A DNA stretch of 64,000 nucleotides from Niebla homalea (Eukaryota; Ascomycota; Lecanoromycetes; Lecanorales; Ramalinaceae), in NCBI GenBank assembly GCA_019925105.1, contig JAHGAU010000029.1, positions 682,001-746,000 on the forward strand, written 5' to 3'. Below are positions 34,992-48,421 of this stretch, in pieces. The position numbers were made by a program, and so were the translations under genes. How positions within the stretch are numbered: position 1 is the stretch's first letter; every line of letters begins with the position of its first letter. Below the pieces are notes generated by a model. That model had not been told where the DNA came from. It ran no database searches and saw only the letters and a program-made list of their open reading frames with translations.

Positions 34992-37340
34992 ATTATCTCC
35001 CCCTTTATATATTAATCTTTAAAACATAAAGAAATAAATTTAAGGAGCTGGCGTAAAGCCGGCTAAATATATAGCTTATTAAAAACCTATTATTAAATTT
35101 AATAGAAAAGGGTAAAGGGAAAAAAGTCCTTAAGTATATACGTAAGTATAATCGTATTTATTTAATAATAATATAATAAAGGTATTTTACGTTAATAAGT
35201 AATTGGCGCGATTTGTAAAACTTAATAAAAACCCCTTTATAAAACTTAATAAGAAAAGGTAAATAAAAAAAGAATCTCTATAATATTAATTAATAGTTGC
35301 TTAAGGCTTTATTATTGAATTATTATATTATAATAAAGGTAAACGTTATTATAAAAACGGCGTACGTAAATAATAAAGCCTTTATTCTATTTTAAACTTC
35401 TTTTCTTTTCTTTTCTATAATTTTAATTACTCTTATAAGTATAATATATTAAGGGTCTATATAAATATTTATAAGTTAATACGCGTCTAATTATATACCC
35501 TTATTATCTATATTATTATTATAATAAACAACGTTAACGTTATATAAATATTTTATTTATATTAATAATCCGCTTATTTTTATTTATTAATAAAATATAT
35601 AAGTTTACCCTAATCTTTAAGGAATATAATATAACGCCGCGTTATTAACGTAAATATAAGTATAATATTAATAATATATATAATAACGTTTTACTTAATT
35701 TACTACTTATAGGATAAGTTTTTATATTAACGGGGCCTTATACCCTATCGTAAGTATTATAATAAACGATACCTTAACCGTTATATCCCCGTAAGTATCC
35801 TTAACGCCGTTATAACGTTATTATCTTAATATATATATAATTCCCGGACTAGCTTTAACCCCGGGTAACTCGGTAATTACATAAGTAACGTTATGCCGGT
35901 TCATTATTTACCGGGGCGTTTACTTAATACGTACGGAAATATTAAAAGATCCTTTAAGATTTAAAGGTTTTCCGGTTAAATATTAATTAAATATTAGTAA
36001 CGGCCGGTTATATAAAGTATATACTCCGCCGAATTACCTTTAAAGTTAAAGGGGAAACATCGGTTTTTTAAATTGAAAAAAAAGCATTTACCGCCCGTAT
36101 TAAAACGGCGGGAAAAAAGGTTATCCGGCTTAAAAAGTAAATAAATAGATTATAATTTAATAATAATTTAACGGTATTAACGTTTAATAATTAAATCAAC
36201 TTAAAATAAAAAGGTTAAACTTTTCGTAAAAATCAACTCCGTCGGAAAACCTTTCCTTATTTCTTAACCCTATATTTAAAATAGAAAAATAAGACCTTAA
36301 GTTTATAATATCCGATAGCTTAAGGGATAAAAAAAAGGGAAAAAATACGGGCTTTAACTTATTTAAAGAAAAAGAAAAAAAGATTATATTTTCTTTAGCG
36401 GCGTTATTAAAAGGATTAATTTTAATTTCTAAGAATAATACCTTAAAAATAAGTTAAAGAGCTTTTTCGGCGAATAATATTGTAGAAATATTTTTAATTA
36501 AAAGTTAAAAGAAAAAGAAAACGGTATAATATTTTTATATTTAATTTAAATATTATTAACTTATATATAAAAGAAAATAAAAAAAATTAAAATAATCCGT
36601 ATTAAAATTAAGCTATAAGTTATTCTTTTATTTTTATACATTAATATTATTAAAGTTTAGCGTTAAACGTTAAAATTAATAATATTAAATATTAAACGCT
36701 TATAATTTATATATTATTAAAAGCAATATAACAGATGATATTATTAAAGTTACTAATACGTAATATAAACTTAGTAAATATATTTATTAATTTTTTATTA
36801 CTTTAATAACTTTACTTAATAGCTTTATTTATTCGATATTTTTATTTAATAATACGTTAAGTATTTATAATCTAACGTTTACGCTTTTTTACTTTTTAAT
36901 ATTATTGCGGTTATTATTAAAGTTACCTTTATTAATTATAATATTATAATAAAAATAGTTACTATCATAGCGCTAATTTATCCGCGTACGTAATACCCGT
37001 AATAAATAAAATTATTAATTAAAGCTTAAGCTTTAATAATCTTATAGAAAAATAACGTATAAAAACTAAATAGCTATAATATTAATTAAATATATAATTA
37101 TCAGTTATATATATAATTTCTGTTATTATGGCGTTATAATTTTATTTACGTTTTTTTTTAATTCCATATTATTTCGTCGTACTATTTTTTTAATTTTAAG
37201 AGTATTTTAAGTCTATTTCCGGGACTTATTAATTATATTTAAGGCCTTAATTAACTTATTTAACTTAATATTAAATGCCCTTTTTATTTTTAACTTTATT
37301 AATAATTTCTTTAATTACTTATTCCTTTTTATTATTTATT

Positions 37341-37880
37341 ACATCTGTAAATTTATGAACCAGCATATAAGCACTCCGAGTGTAAGCGAGTAGGTTAAGC
37401 AGGTTAAGCTTATATCCCCCCTCGCTTAGCCTTTAAGCGCTCGCGAATATCCGGCTTATTCATAAGTTTCTTGGGTTCTCGTGAGTTTTATTTTTTTTTT
37501 AACTTAACGTTTTTTTAATTAAATTACCCCCTTTAATTACCCCCCTTTTAAGGATGAATTACTAGCTATTGGGGTAACTTTTAGTTAAAAAACCTGAATC
37601 TGTAATTAATTTTTAAAAACGTTGAATATTACGGCTTATAGGGGGGATTACGATTATACCCATTATTAAAAAAGCTTATAAAAAAATTTTATAAAAAATA
37701 AAAACCGTTATTTTACCGTTTTAAACGTTTTTATTTTAAACTTTTTTTTACCCGCTCGGGACCGCTCGGAACGCTCGTGAGTTTTCCGGGATTCTCGTAA
37801 GTGACTTACGAGCGGTCTAAGTGAATAAAATCGTTTTTTTTGGGCTACTCGCTCTGAGCAGGTCGCAGATTTGCTGATGT
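37341..37880. mobile_element. Putative DNA transposon / MITE with ~20-bp TIRs
   Basis: Imperfect inverted ends ACATCTGTAAATTTATGAACC (37341) and, on the complement, ACATCAGCAAATCTGCGACC (37880). Inside both ends are repeated CTCGTGAGT / CTCGTAAGT / GAGCGAGTAG motifs in both orientations (37375-37480 and 37750-37860), resembling the subterminal repeats of hAT-type elements. The ends keep higher G+C than the middle. No coding capacity. TSD not resolved. Confidence 0.5.
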
Positions 37881-38098
37881 AATTTAAGTATTTATATTAT
37901 AATTTCCGCCGTTTAATCGCTAACGCAAATATAATAAGGCTTTAAAAGAAAACTATAAATAATAGGGTAGATTTAATAAATAATGAAGAAAAATAGGTAA
38001 TATATTTATATTTTAATTTTAATTTTATCATTAATTTTAAAGGATCTTATAAAGCGGGGCGTAAGCTTTTTACTTAATTACTTTAACTTAAGGTTTTT

Positions 38099-38828
38099 GA
38101 TTGATTGATTGATTGATTTATATATGAGTCTAGCTACTTTAAGTTAATTTCAGCATTCTATAATGCTGGTGGTTAAGTTATAATTATTTTAATATTTATA
38201 TTTATTTTAAACTTATCTTTTTAATTTTAAAAGGGAAAAGGAAACCGTAATCGGCTAACTTAGCCCTAGTTTACCCTAGATATTAACCCGATTTAAATAA
38301 AAACCTTTCTTTTATAATTATTTACCTTAATATTACGATTAAGTTTTTACGTTAATTTAATTAAGATTAATAATTATTTTAAATTTTTAATTTATTATTT
38401 TTATTAAAAAGTTTTTATTTTTTAATATTATAATCTATAATAAAGATTTAATAATAATATTAAGTTTAATTAAAGGAAAACAATTTTAATTATATAACTT
38501 TATTTTTCTTAACGCTTAAATTTTATTTTAAGTATTTTATTATATAACTTTTTAAATTAACCTTATTTAATCTTAACTTTAACTTTTTAACGTTAAATCC
38601 TTATAACCTTTTTTTACCGGCCTTACGTAGTAATTAGGCTTATTTAAGGTTAACTATAAGTACCGGTAAATCGTCGGATATTTATTATTATTTTATTTAT
38701 ATTAATTATATAATTTATTAAATAAGGTTTAAGGGCTCTTAATGAAATCATCCTTTACTTTTAAAATATTCGATTATTCTGTAATTTATCTTCTGCACTT
38801 AAAAATGCCATTCCGCCACGCTCGCCCC
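38099..38828 (-). mobile_element. SINE-like element, copy 1 (730 bp)
   Basis: Minus-strand retroelement with a (GATT)n tail at 38099 and a fixed 5' end GGGGCGAGCGTGGCGGAATGG (complement of 38828). Flanked by 13-bp TSDs ACTTAAGGTTTTT at 38086-38098 and 38833-38845. The 5' head contains TGGCGGAATGG, which fits a Pol III A-box, and about 30 nt later a weak B-box-like sequence. The 3' ~45 bp resemble the LINE 3' end in this window (CGCCG.AATTAGCT...TAGCTAGA...GTATAAAT plus tetranucleotide tail). Same extent as copy 2 at 40128, so not a random truncation. Confidence 0.72.
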
Positions 38829-39132
38829 TTCTACTTAAGGTTTTTAATATTTAATATTATTAATTCGTTAACGTTATATAATTTTAATTTATATTTTTTA
38901 TTATATACTTTTTAAGTTAATTTAATAATATAGCGTTATTAATCCGTTAACATTTATCGTATTTTATATAATGTTTTAACTTTATCTTTTACTATAAGTA
39001 TTTTTTCCTTTATAAACTTATCTTTAAGTTTAAACTAAATATTTAAATTATAATTATATATCGTTATAAAGGGGCTATAATTTAAAGTTAAATATTTTAA
39101 GTTTATATAAACAAATTTAATTAAAGGGAATA

Positions 39133-42018
39133 TGTAAGAGCCCTAGTAAAAGTATTGATAATGTAAATGAATAATGATCTATCTAGGTGCATGGTAATGA
39201 GCTATATACAGTGAATACGGGTGCCAAATAATACGGAACCCCGTTCCGCGGTAAATAAGGATCAGCTCTGTTAAGTCTTTAATAATTTGTTACTTATAAA
39301 AAATGCTTATGCCCTATAAGCAATAATAATAACAATAAAAGTGTATATTAAGGGGTTCCGGAGCCTCATATAAGCCTATCTTAACGCCGAGTATACGTAG
39401 GGGTAATAATGTAAAAAAGTTATTACTAAGAAGCGTATAGTAAAAGGTAAAAGGTGAAATAATCGACCCGGGTAATTATCGCAATCGTACCCGGGAAATA
39501 ATCGTAGATTTAAATATTATAATTAAGTTAAATCGTTTAAATCCGTAATTTGCAAGGTATTGCCGGGTTAAATATTAAAGGGTTATCCGTAATCGACTTA
39601 TTAATACTTATAATAATAAGCTTCCTAAAGGTATTAATATAGTATATTACGGGAGGGGAATTTATTAAAGTAAATATGGTATTAACTTATAATTATTAAA
39701 TATAATTTATATAATAATTAAATGGAATATTATTTATTTATAAATATAAGTATTATATCTTTTATTAAAGTAAATATTTTAAGTAATATAAGTATCATAA
39801 ATGATTTAAGTATGGGTTTTTTAAGGACTATAATAAAGCCTATAAATAGGGCTTTATTCTTATTATTATCGTTATTATTGTCGTTAATTTTAATATTATC
39901 GTTATTACGTATATAGTATATTTACTCCTCTTTCTTAACGTATTAATTAAGTCCTTTTTTCTAAGGATAAAAATTTAACTTATATTTCTCCTCCTTTTTA
40001 AAGTTACGGTATAAATAAGGTTTTTAAGTATTTTATTAGCGATTTAAGTTATTAAATAAACTATTTATTAATAAGTATACGTATAGTCTATATATATTAA
40101 ATTAATTATATTTAACCTCGTTAATTTGATTGATTAATTGATTTATTTATTTATACACGAGTCTAGCTACTTTGAGCTAATTTCGGCGTTCTATAATACT
40201 GGTGGTTAAATTACGGTTATTTTAATATTTATATTTATTTTAAACTTATCGCTTTAATTTTAAAAGGGAAAAGGAAACCGTATTTAATTAACTTAATCTT
40301 AATTTACTTTAAATATTAACCTGATTTAAATAAAAACCTTTCTTTTATAATTATTTACCTTAATATTATAACCGAGTTTTTACGTTAACCTGATTAAGAT
40401 TAATAATTACTTTAAATCCTTAATTTATTATTTTCGTTAAAAAATTTTTATTTTTTAATATTATAATCTATAATAAAAATTTAATAATAATATTAAATTT
40501 AATTAAGGGAAGGCGGCTTTAATTATATAGTTTTATTTTTTTTAACGTTTAAACTTTATTTTAAATACTTTATTATATAGCTTTTTAAATTAACCTTATT
40601 TAATCTTAATTTTAACTTTTTAATATTAAATCCCCATAATCCTTTTTTATTGGCCTTATATGGCAATTAGGCTTATTTAAGGTTAATTATGGGTACCGGT
40701 AAATCGTCGGATATTTATTATTATTTTATCTATATTAACTATATAATTTACCGGATAAGGTTTAAAGGCTCTTAACGAAATCGTCCTTTACCCTTAAAAT
40801 GTTCGACCATTCTGTAGTTTGTCTTCTGCACTCAAAAATGCCATTCCGCCACGCTCGCCCCACCTCGTTAATTTATTAAATAAAATCCGTAATTATTAAG
40901 GTAACTATAAGTATAAAAAGCTATATCCAGAAGTAAACGTTAAAATAATTATACGTAATTATTATTTAACCGGCCTTAATTAAGAGGCTTATAGTATGTT
41001 TATTAAAAATAATAATTTTTTAGATATACTCCTTAGGGTTTTTACGGGTACGGATATTATTAATGGTATAACGGAGTAATTTAAGTTTTTAAAGGGCTAT
41101 TATAAGTAATACTTTAAATCTTTTCTCGAGCTTAATAATTTAAAAATTAAACCTCGCGTATATTTTAACCCTATTAATTTTATTTAACTTATTTATATAT
41201 TAATTCTTAACTTTACTTTATAAATATTAATTAATATATTATAGATCGATTTCCTTAATATTAAAACGTTAAATAAAACAGAAAATGTTATAATAGATTT
41301 TTAAATTACTTATATATATTACCGGCTTAATATTATTATTATCGGGATTAAAGAAGTTAATATTTTTAAGTTTAAATTTAAATATATCTGCCTTAAATAT
41401 TATAATTATAGGTACGTTTTAAATTAAAGCTAAAAGAATTTAGAATTATTCTTTATTTATAATAATTTATAATATATCGTCTTTACTTAAGAGGGATTCT
41501 AACGGGAGATTTAAGGATAATAATAGAATAAACTCATCCTTAAGTACTTTATCTTTAATATTTATTTATTTTACGGCCTTTATATTATACTCCGTTTTAA
41601 TAAAAGTTTATCGATTAACTTTAATTAATAATAGCGTTAAAACGTACCTTAAATAATAACGTCTATTATTTATAATTATAATATTTAAGAGATAAAATAG
41701 AATAGATAAATAGAAGATAAATAAAGGTTAGATTCTTAGTTAAAAAATCTATTAATAGAGAGACTTTCGGTATTATTATTACGTTTACTCGTTATTTAAA
41801 GTATACGTTTTTAATATTATTATTATAAGTACCGTAAAATGGATAAACTTATTATTATTATTAAATTATAAGAGCCTTAATAAAAGTATAAATAATATAA
41901 ATGAATGATAATCTATCTAGGTATATGGTGGTAAGCTATGTATAATAAGTGCAGGTGCTAAGCAATGCGGAACCCCGTTCCGCGGTAAGCAAGGATCAGC
42001 TCTGCTGAGTCCCTAACA
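39133..42018. mobile_element. Short non-autonomous LTR retrotransposon, 152-bp LTRs
   Basis: Direct LTRs at 39133-39284 and 41867-42018, starting TGTAAGAGCC (TATAAGAGCC in the right copy) and ending CTAACA (mutated to TTAATA in the left copy). Both hold the block GGAACCCCGTTCCGCGGTAA. The 5-bp TSD GAATA is perfect at 39128-39132 and 42019-42023. Excluding the SINE-like insertion at 40128-40861 the interior is about 1.8 kb, too short for gag-pol. No RT or integrase motif is readable, so this looks like a non-autonomous (LARD/TRIM-type) element. It sits within the integrase region of Gypsy-A. Confidence 0.85.
40128..40861 (-). mobile_element. SINE-like element, copy 2 (734 bp)
   Basis: Same family and same end points as the copy at 38099-38828, here inserted inside the short LTR element. 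Perfect 13-bp TSDs ACCTCGTTAATTT at 40115-40127 and 40862-40874. Its 5' head is less mutated (AGAATGGTCGAACATT versus AGAATAATCGAATATT in copy 1), so it keeps the better B-box-like sequence. Confidence 0.75.
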
Positions 42019-42614
42019 GAATAGCCTTATTTAATTTATTTACTTAAAGCTAATAAAAGTCCTTAAATATTACTTAAAACCTTAATTTTAACGTTTTATT
42101 TAGATATCCGTTTATAGGTAAAAAGTAATACTTAATTTACGCTTTATTTTTACGTAATAATATACCGATCCCCAGAATTTATTAATAAATAAAAACTTTT
42201 AATTAATTATAATTTTAACCGACGTATTATACCGTAATTCGATTTCTTTAAAGAAAAGGTCCGTTCACGTAATAATATTAATTTATTTAATAACGGGGAG
42301 GTATTTATATATCTTAATATATTTATTTATAATTATTAAAATCGAGTTATAAATATTACCTTTAATTTTATTTATAAGTAAGTCGGTAATAAAGTTTATA
42401 TCAAATTTTTTTTTAAGTATAACTGGTTAAAAAAGTAAAATTAATTCACCGTAAAACGGTAACGTAATACCTTAATCCTTTAATAAGTATTATACGTTTT
42501 AATATAAATATTAATTTAAGCTTTTAAACCGTTTTAATAATATTTACGGGTTAAAAGCTTATACGTTTTTTTAGCTTTAAAATAGTTTATTAATCGATTA
42601 TTATAATATTTACT

Positions 42615-45600
42615 GAATGAATCCGAGCGAGAGATGGCGACGAACAAAGGGACCCCAGAGGTTTAAAACGATGCGTATATATATGGCTCTAGCGATAATA
42701 AGGGGAGTATATTAAGTACGATAAGTAGAAGTAACGTAATGGTTAAAAATAAGGTAATAAACGGGTAAATAACTTATATTAATAGAAATAACGACAACAC
42801 GTATAAGTAATATAATAATAATAAGTTGAATAACGCTTAAAATAAATAAAAGAATTAAGGTTAATAAAATACACATATTAAAGCACGTAAAATATATAAT
42901 AATAATACGGAAATAATAAATAAATAAAAAGGTAAAAAGGCCGGTATAATATTAATAATAAAGGATATAAACGGAAAGAAAAAATAGAAAAACCGCGGTA
43001 AAAGTATTATTAAAGATATATAAAAAGGAAATAAAATTAATGAAAAAAATAAAACCTTAAAGGATTAAAAACAAAAAACGGAGATAATATATTACCCAAT
43101 AAAGGAAGGTAAAAAAGCGGTAAAAAAAGCGGTAAAAGTTTTAAAAGGATTCTTTATAATAAAATAAAAAAATATTACGTTAAAGATTTAATTAATATTA
43201 TAGATTAAATTAAAAAACGTAAAAGATTTCTATATAAAAATAAGGATAAAATTGAGGGAAGTAAAGTATTTATAAGGCTCTTAAAGGGCGGGAGTAAAAA
43301 CGTTAATAAAAAATAAAAACGGTAGCTTAAAATTAAATATATAAGGTAAAAATATAAAAATAACGGCCCTTTAAATAAAAAAGAATTAGGCGATAAGGGT
43401 AATAAAAAGGGTATCCGTGGTAAAGAATAAAAGGATAACGGAAAAAAAAACGGCTATATTAAAAAAAGTAAAAATAATAATAATCCGCTTATTTAATAAT
43501 AAGGAAAGGAATATAATAGTAAAGGTAAACTTATTATAATTAATAAAAACTTTTAAAATAATAACGGAACTATTAATAAAATAAATTATTATAATACGTA
43601 AATTATAAAATAAGGATATCCTTTTTAATATAACGTCTTTAAAGGTAAAAAAAAGCTTAAAGAAATTTAAAACTTAAATTAATAAAAAAGAATATAAGTT
43701 AATTAAGGTTTTAAGGTAATTATTTACCGTTATAATAAATAAAATATATTTATTACGTTTTAAAAAAACTAAAAAAGAAATTATATTAAAAAATATAAAA
43801 AAGGAGAATATAATTCTTTATTTAAGGCTTAAAATCATTAATTATAGGCTTCCGTTAATAATAAAAAGACTTAATTCCTTAAAATATATAAAGAAATATT
43901 TTATTATTATATTAAATATAACGTTAATAAAAATATATAATAACGTCTTAAATAAAAAGATTATTAAAAAGGGATCTCTTAAAATAATTTAATTATAAGA
44001 TAAAGCGGTTAATATTTATTAATATTTTAAGTATTAAGGTTATAAATATATTATTATAAAATATTTTAATATTATAAAATATACGGTTTATATTAAAAAC
44101 TATAATACTTATAAGTATATAAAGTTAATAATTAAGGGGCTTATAAAGGGTACGCTTAAATATACTGCGTATAATAAGGAAAAATACCCAATATAGGATT
44201 CTAAATATATAATAAAAATTAAAAAGATTAAACGTAAAAAAACCCGGATAACCGTGAAAATCTAACGGTATAATATATATAAAATTAATTTAATAAGTTA
44301 ATTAAAGGTAACCTTAAAACGTAAACTTAATTAATTAGATAATAAAGGGTAAATAATAATAAAAAAGAAAAAACTTTTTATGATTTTAATTTTAAAGGCT
44401 GGTTATTTTACGTTTTTAATAATAACCAAGAAAATATTAAGTTAAAAAACGCTTAATTTTAATAAAAAGTCCGTAATTTAAATAAATATAAAAAAGGGAG
44501 TTTTTATAAAGGTTAATATATAATATATTAACGTTTTTAAGAATAATATAATATAATATTTATAATAAAAAAATTAAAGTTATAATATTAATATTTAAAT
44601 TTAAAGAAGTTAAGGATATTAACTTTATAATAATATAGGAATTACCGTATAATCTATATATATATTTATTTATTAACCTAAAAGAAAGGTTTTATTTAAC
44701 CTTTAAGGGGGATAAGATAATTAAAATAAATTTCTTTATAAATAAACGGCTTAATATAAATAGCTAGGATATTACTTATTATAATAAAAATCTTTATATA
44801 CTTTATATTATAAAAAAAGGAAACTTAAAGGGCAACCTTAATATTTATAATATATATAATCCGTTATTAATTAATAAGGAAAAACCTTTTATAATACCGT
44901 TACTTAAAAAGGTTTTAATTACTTTAAATAAATATATATTATTTAAAAACTTTAATTTATATTATTATATATAAAATAAAAAAAACGTATAATAAATTAT
45001 ATTAAATTAAATAACCTATTAATAATTATTATTTAAGCTAACCTCTTATTATTAATATTATAAAAAATTATTATATAAGAAAATCGTAAGTTTAAAATAA
45101 CGATTAATTTAGTTTTTAATATGGAAAAGGTTGCCGGTATAGTTATAATATATAGGTTATAAAAGGACTTAAAATATGGTTCGGATTATATACCAATATA
45201 AATAACCTTAAATTAAACCGTTAATATAATTATATTACCACCGGTAAAAAGGGCATGGAAAATAATTAAGGAAATAAAGGTTTATATAAAAACGGGGGAG
45301 ATAATAATATAGTTTATAGATTTTCTTTAATTAAATAATAAAGACCGGATCGACCTTTTTATAAAACGAATAATAAAAATATTAAATAAAATAATTAATA
45401 AAATTATCCCGATAATAAAACCCTTTTAAAGAGTTAAAATCTATTAAAATGAAAAATATATAACCACAATTATAAAGGTAAAAAGGCTAATTAAATAAAT
45501 TTTTAAGTATAAAAATTAAAAGATACTTAATTAATTAAAAATTATTTAAAAGGAAAAAAAAAGGATTATTAAGAAAATTAAGTAAATATACTTTTAGTTT

Positions 45601-48421
45601 ACGGTATATAACTTAACGGTTTTACCTTATAATATTTAAAAGTTAATAAAATATAATAAAGAATAAAATAGGAAACCAAAATTTATCCTTAAATTCCCGT
45701 TTTTTAAGAAACTTAATAATATATTAATTAATACCTTTAACGGTAAAATTAAAGTCCTTAAAAAAGCATTTTTCCCCTTTCCGCTAGAAGTTAATTTAAA
45801 CGATATTAACGGCGTTTTATACCTTAACCCTATATTAATAAATAAAATAATAATATAAGATATAATAATTAAGGCAATTAATAAATTGAAAAAGGATAAA
45901 GTCCCGGGATTAAATAAAATTCCTAATAAATTCTTAATAATAATAACCTTATTTTTTAAAAAGGTTTTTACTTATTTCTTTTAAGCATATTTTAACGTTA
46001 ATTATTACCCGCATAAATTTAAGGAAATAAAGATAATTATCCTTAAGAAGTTTATTAAACCGGATTACTTTAAGGTAAAATCTTATAAACCTATTATACT
46101 CTTATATATATTAAAAAAAGTTTTAAAAACGGTAATAATGAAAATCTTTAATAATTATATAGAAAATTACGGACTTCTTTTTAATTAATAAATAAAAATA
46201 AAAAGAAATTAATTAACATAAATAACCCTTAAAGGATTAATTAACGGTATATATACGGTATAAGGTTACGGGAAGAAATATATTATAAGTCTTCTTTTTT
46301 TTAATATTATAAATATTTTCGATAAAATAAATTATTAAAGATTATTATATAACTTAAAAAAGAAAAGGATATTATTTTTCTTAATTAAGTAAATGAAAAA
46401 TTTCTTAAATAACTAAGCTATATTAATTAACTTAGGATAAAAAATAAACTTAATAAAGTCCGCTATAACGGGGATTCCTTAAGGATTATTTATTTTTCCT
46501 ATATTATTCTTATTCTTTAATAATTTATTAATTAAAAAGCTTATTAAATTAAAATAAAAAATTTAAGTTAAAAACTTTATTAATAATATTTACTTCTTAA
46601 CCTATAATACCTTTATATATATAAATTATTTAAAATTAAAATAAACTTATAAAGTTTATTTTTAATAAGTAAAAACTTATAAGGTTTAATTTATATTATA
46701 TAAGTATAAATTTATTTATATAATTAAAAACTTAAAATTATATAATATAATAATTATAATAAACTTAAGTAAAATTACAGTAAAGCCAGATATTAATATT
46801 AAAGTCCTTAACCTTTAAGTAAATAAAAAACTTAATTAAAAGGATTATATAAGAAAAATCTAAAAAAATAACTTTATAAAAAAAGGTTTTACTTATCTCG
46901 CCGTATTAATATAAAGAGTTACGTTATAAAAGGTCCGGATTATTTATTAGGCTATAATAAAGTTAACTATAATATACGTTATAGCTATTTAATATATACT
47001 TAAGGGTATTCCGGGATATAAGAAAAAGTTTATTTAAATATTATAGAAAGTCTAAAATCGGTATTTAAGAATAATTAATAATATTTATAAAATAACCTTT
47101 ATCTTAATATTAAAGTTTAAGGTTTTTATATTATTAATTAAAGTTTTATTAAATTAAATAATCGTTTAAATAAAATTAAAAAATATATATATTTAATTAT
47201 AATAATAGGAAATGGGTGGATCCGTTAAAATTTTAATAAGTTTAAAGTTAAAAAGAATAAATTAAAAATACTTATTTTTTTTCTTATTAAAATAAAGTAA
47301 AAATAAACGGAAAAAAAAGTTAACCTTATTAATATCCTAAAGGTTAATTTAAATAGGTATAAATTCCCGTTAAATATAAAAAAAACCGAGATTAAAAGGA
47401 TTTAAAAAGTAAAAATTATAATAATTACCTTATAAGCTATAATAAAGTAAATTAAACGTTAACGGAAATATAAAAACTTTATATTTTAAGGTTATTATTA
47501 TTTAGCTTTTAACGATAAAAAGATTATTAATAAATATTTCCGTTATTATAATATTATAAAGAAAGGTAATAATATATTAATAATTTAACTCTGGATAAAT
47601 AAAACCGGTTTAATTTACTTCCTATTTATTATATATACTGGGGGTCGGATAAACGCCGGATATAAATACGGATAAAAAAAACAAAACGTTATATATATCC
47701 TTATTTCTTATCCTTTATTTATAAAAATTAAGTTAAGACTTATCGTAAAAGTTAATATTTATAATTACCGTTAAATATTATTTATAAAGTAAAATATCCG
47801 GATAACTATTAAATTTATAATATTTATCGGATTATTATTATAGTTTAACTTTATTATAAAGATAAATAAGGTTATTAAAAACTTTATAAAGAAGGCTTAT
47901 TATCGGTTAAAAAAAAAAAAAGAGCAGAAACCGGTTATATTAATTATATAAACCGGAAAGTATCTTTTATAGCTATAAGGATATAATAATAAACGCTTAT
48001 TAAAAGTTTTTAAAAAAGTTAATAATAATAATAATATAAAAGGGATATATATTAAGTGTATAAGTATTAATAAGGATATTTAAAAATATTATATAAAATT
48101 AAAATAATATAAATATATAAAAAAACGGAAGAATAACAAGCTTAAAAATAGCCTTTATAAGGATATAATTATAATATTACGGATTTTCTTAAGGGAGTTA
48201 AAATATAAAAAGTATATAAATAAATTATTATTCTTTAAACGGTTATTAATATCTTTTATTTTAAGGGATAGAGGGTAGAGGCCTGATAAATACCGGTTTT
48301 TACCTTAACGTTATGAATATCAGGTTTTTACGGTTATTAATAAGGTTAAAAGGCCGCGTATTAAAGAACGCCGGAATTAGCTTAACTAAACCCGTAGTAT
48401 AAATTAATCAATCAATCAATT
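42615..48421 (+). mobile_element. Tad1-like LINE (copy 3), full length, plus strand
   Basis: Non-LTR retrotransposon of 5.8 kb inserted in Gypsy-A. TSD ATAATATTTACT at 42603-42614 and 48423-48434. The ORF1 start ATGGCGACGAACAAAGGG lies at 42634. RT boxes, all RIP-altered: VPGLNKIPNKFL at 45901-45936 (PGPDGIPN box), GIP.GLFIFPILFLFFN at 46471-46521 (QGSPxSPxL box) and FINNIYFLTY at 46576-46605 (FVDD box). The 3' end is GAACGCCGGAATTAGC then (AATC)n. Box order and sequence fit the fungal Tad1 clade. Many stops; non-functional. Confidence 0.88.

Noticed and set aside
39722..39916. 64-codon hydrophobic frame in the short LTR element
   Set aside because: Composition is explained by AT-richness; no start context or family features.
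38099..40861. Interpretation of the two 730-bp copies as ordinary 5'-truncated LINEs
   Set aside because: Both start at the same base pattern and have independent TSDs; random truncation would not give identical 5' ends.
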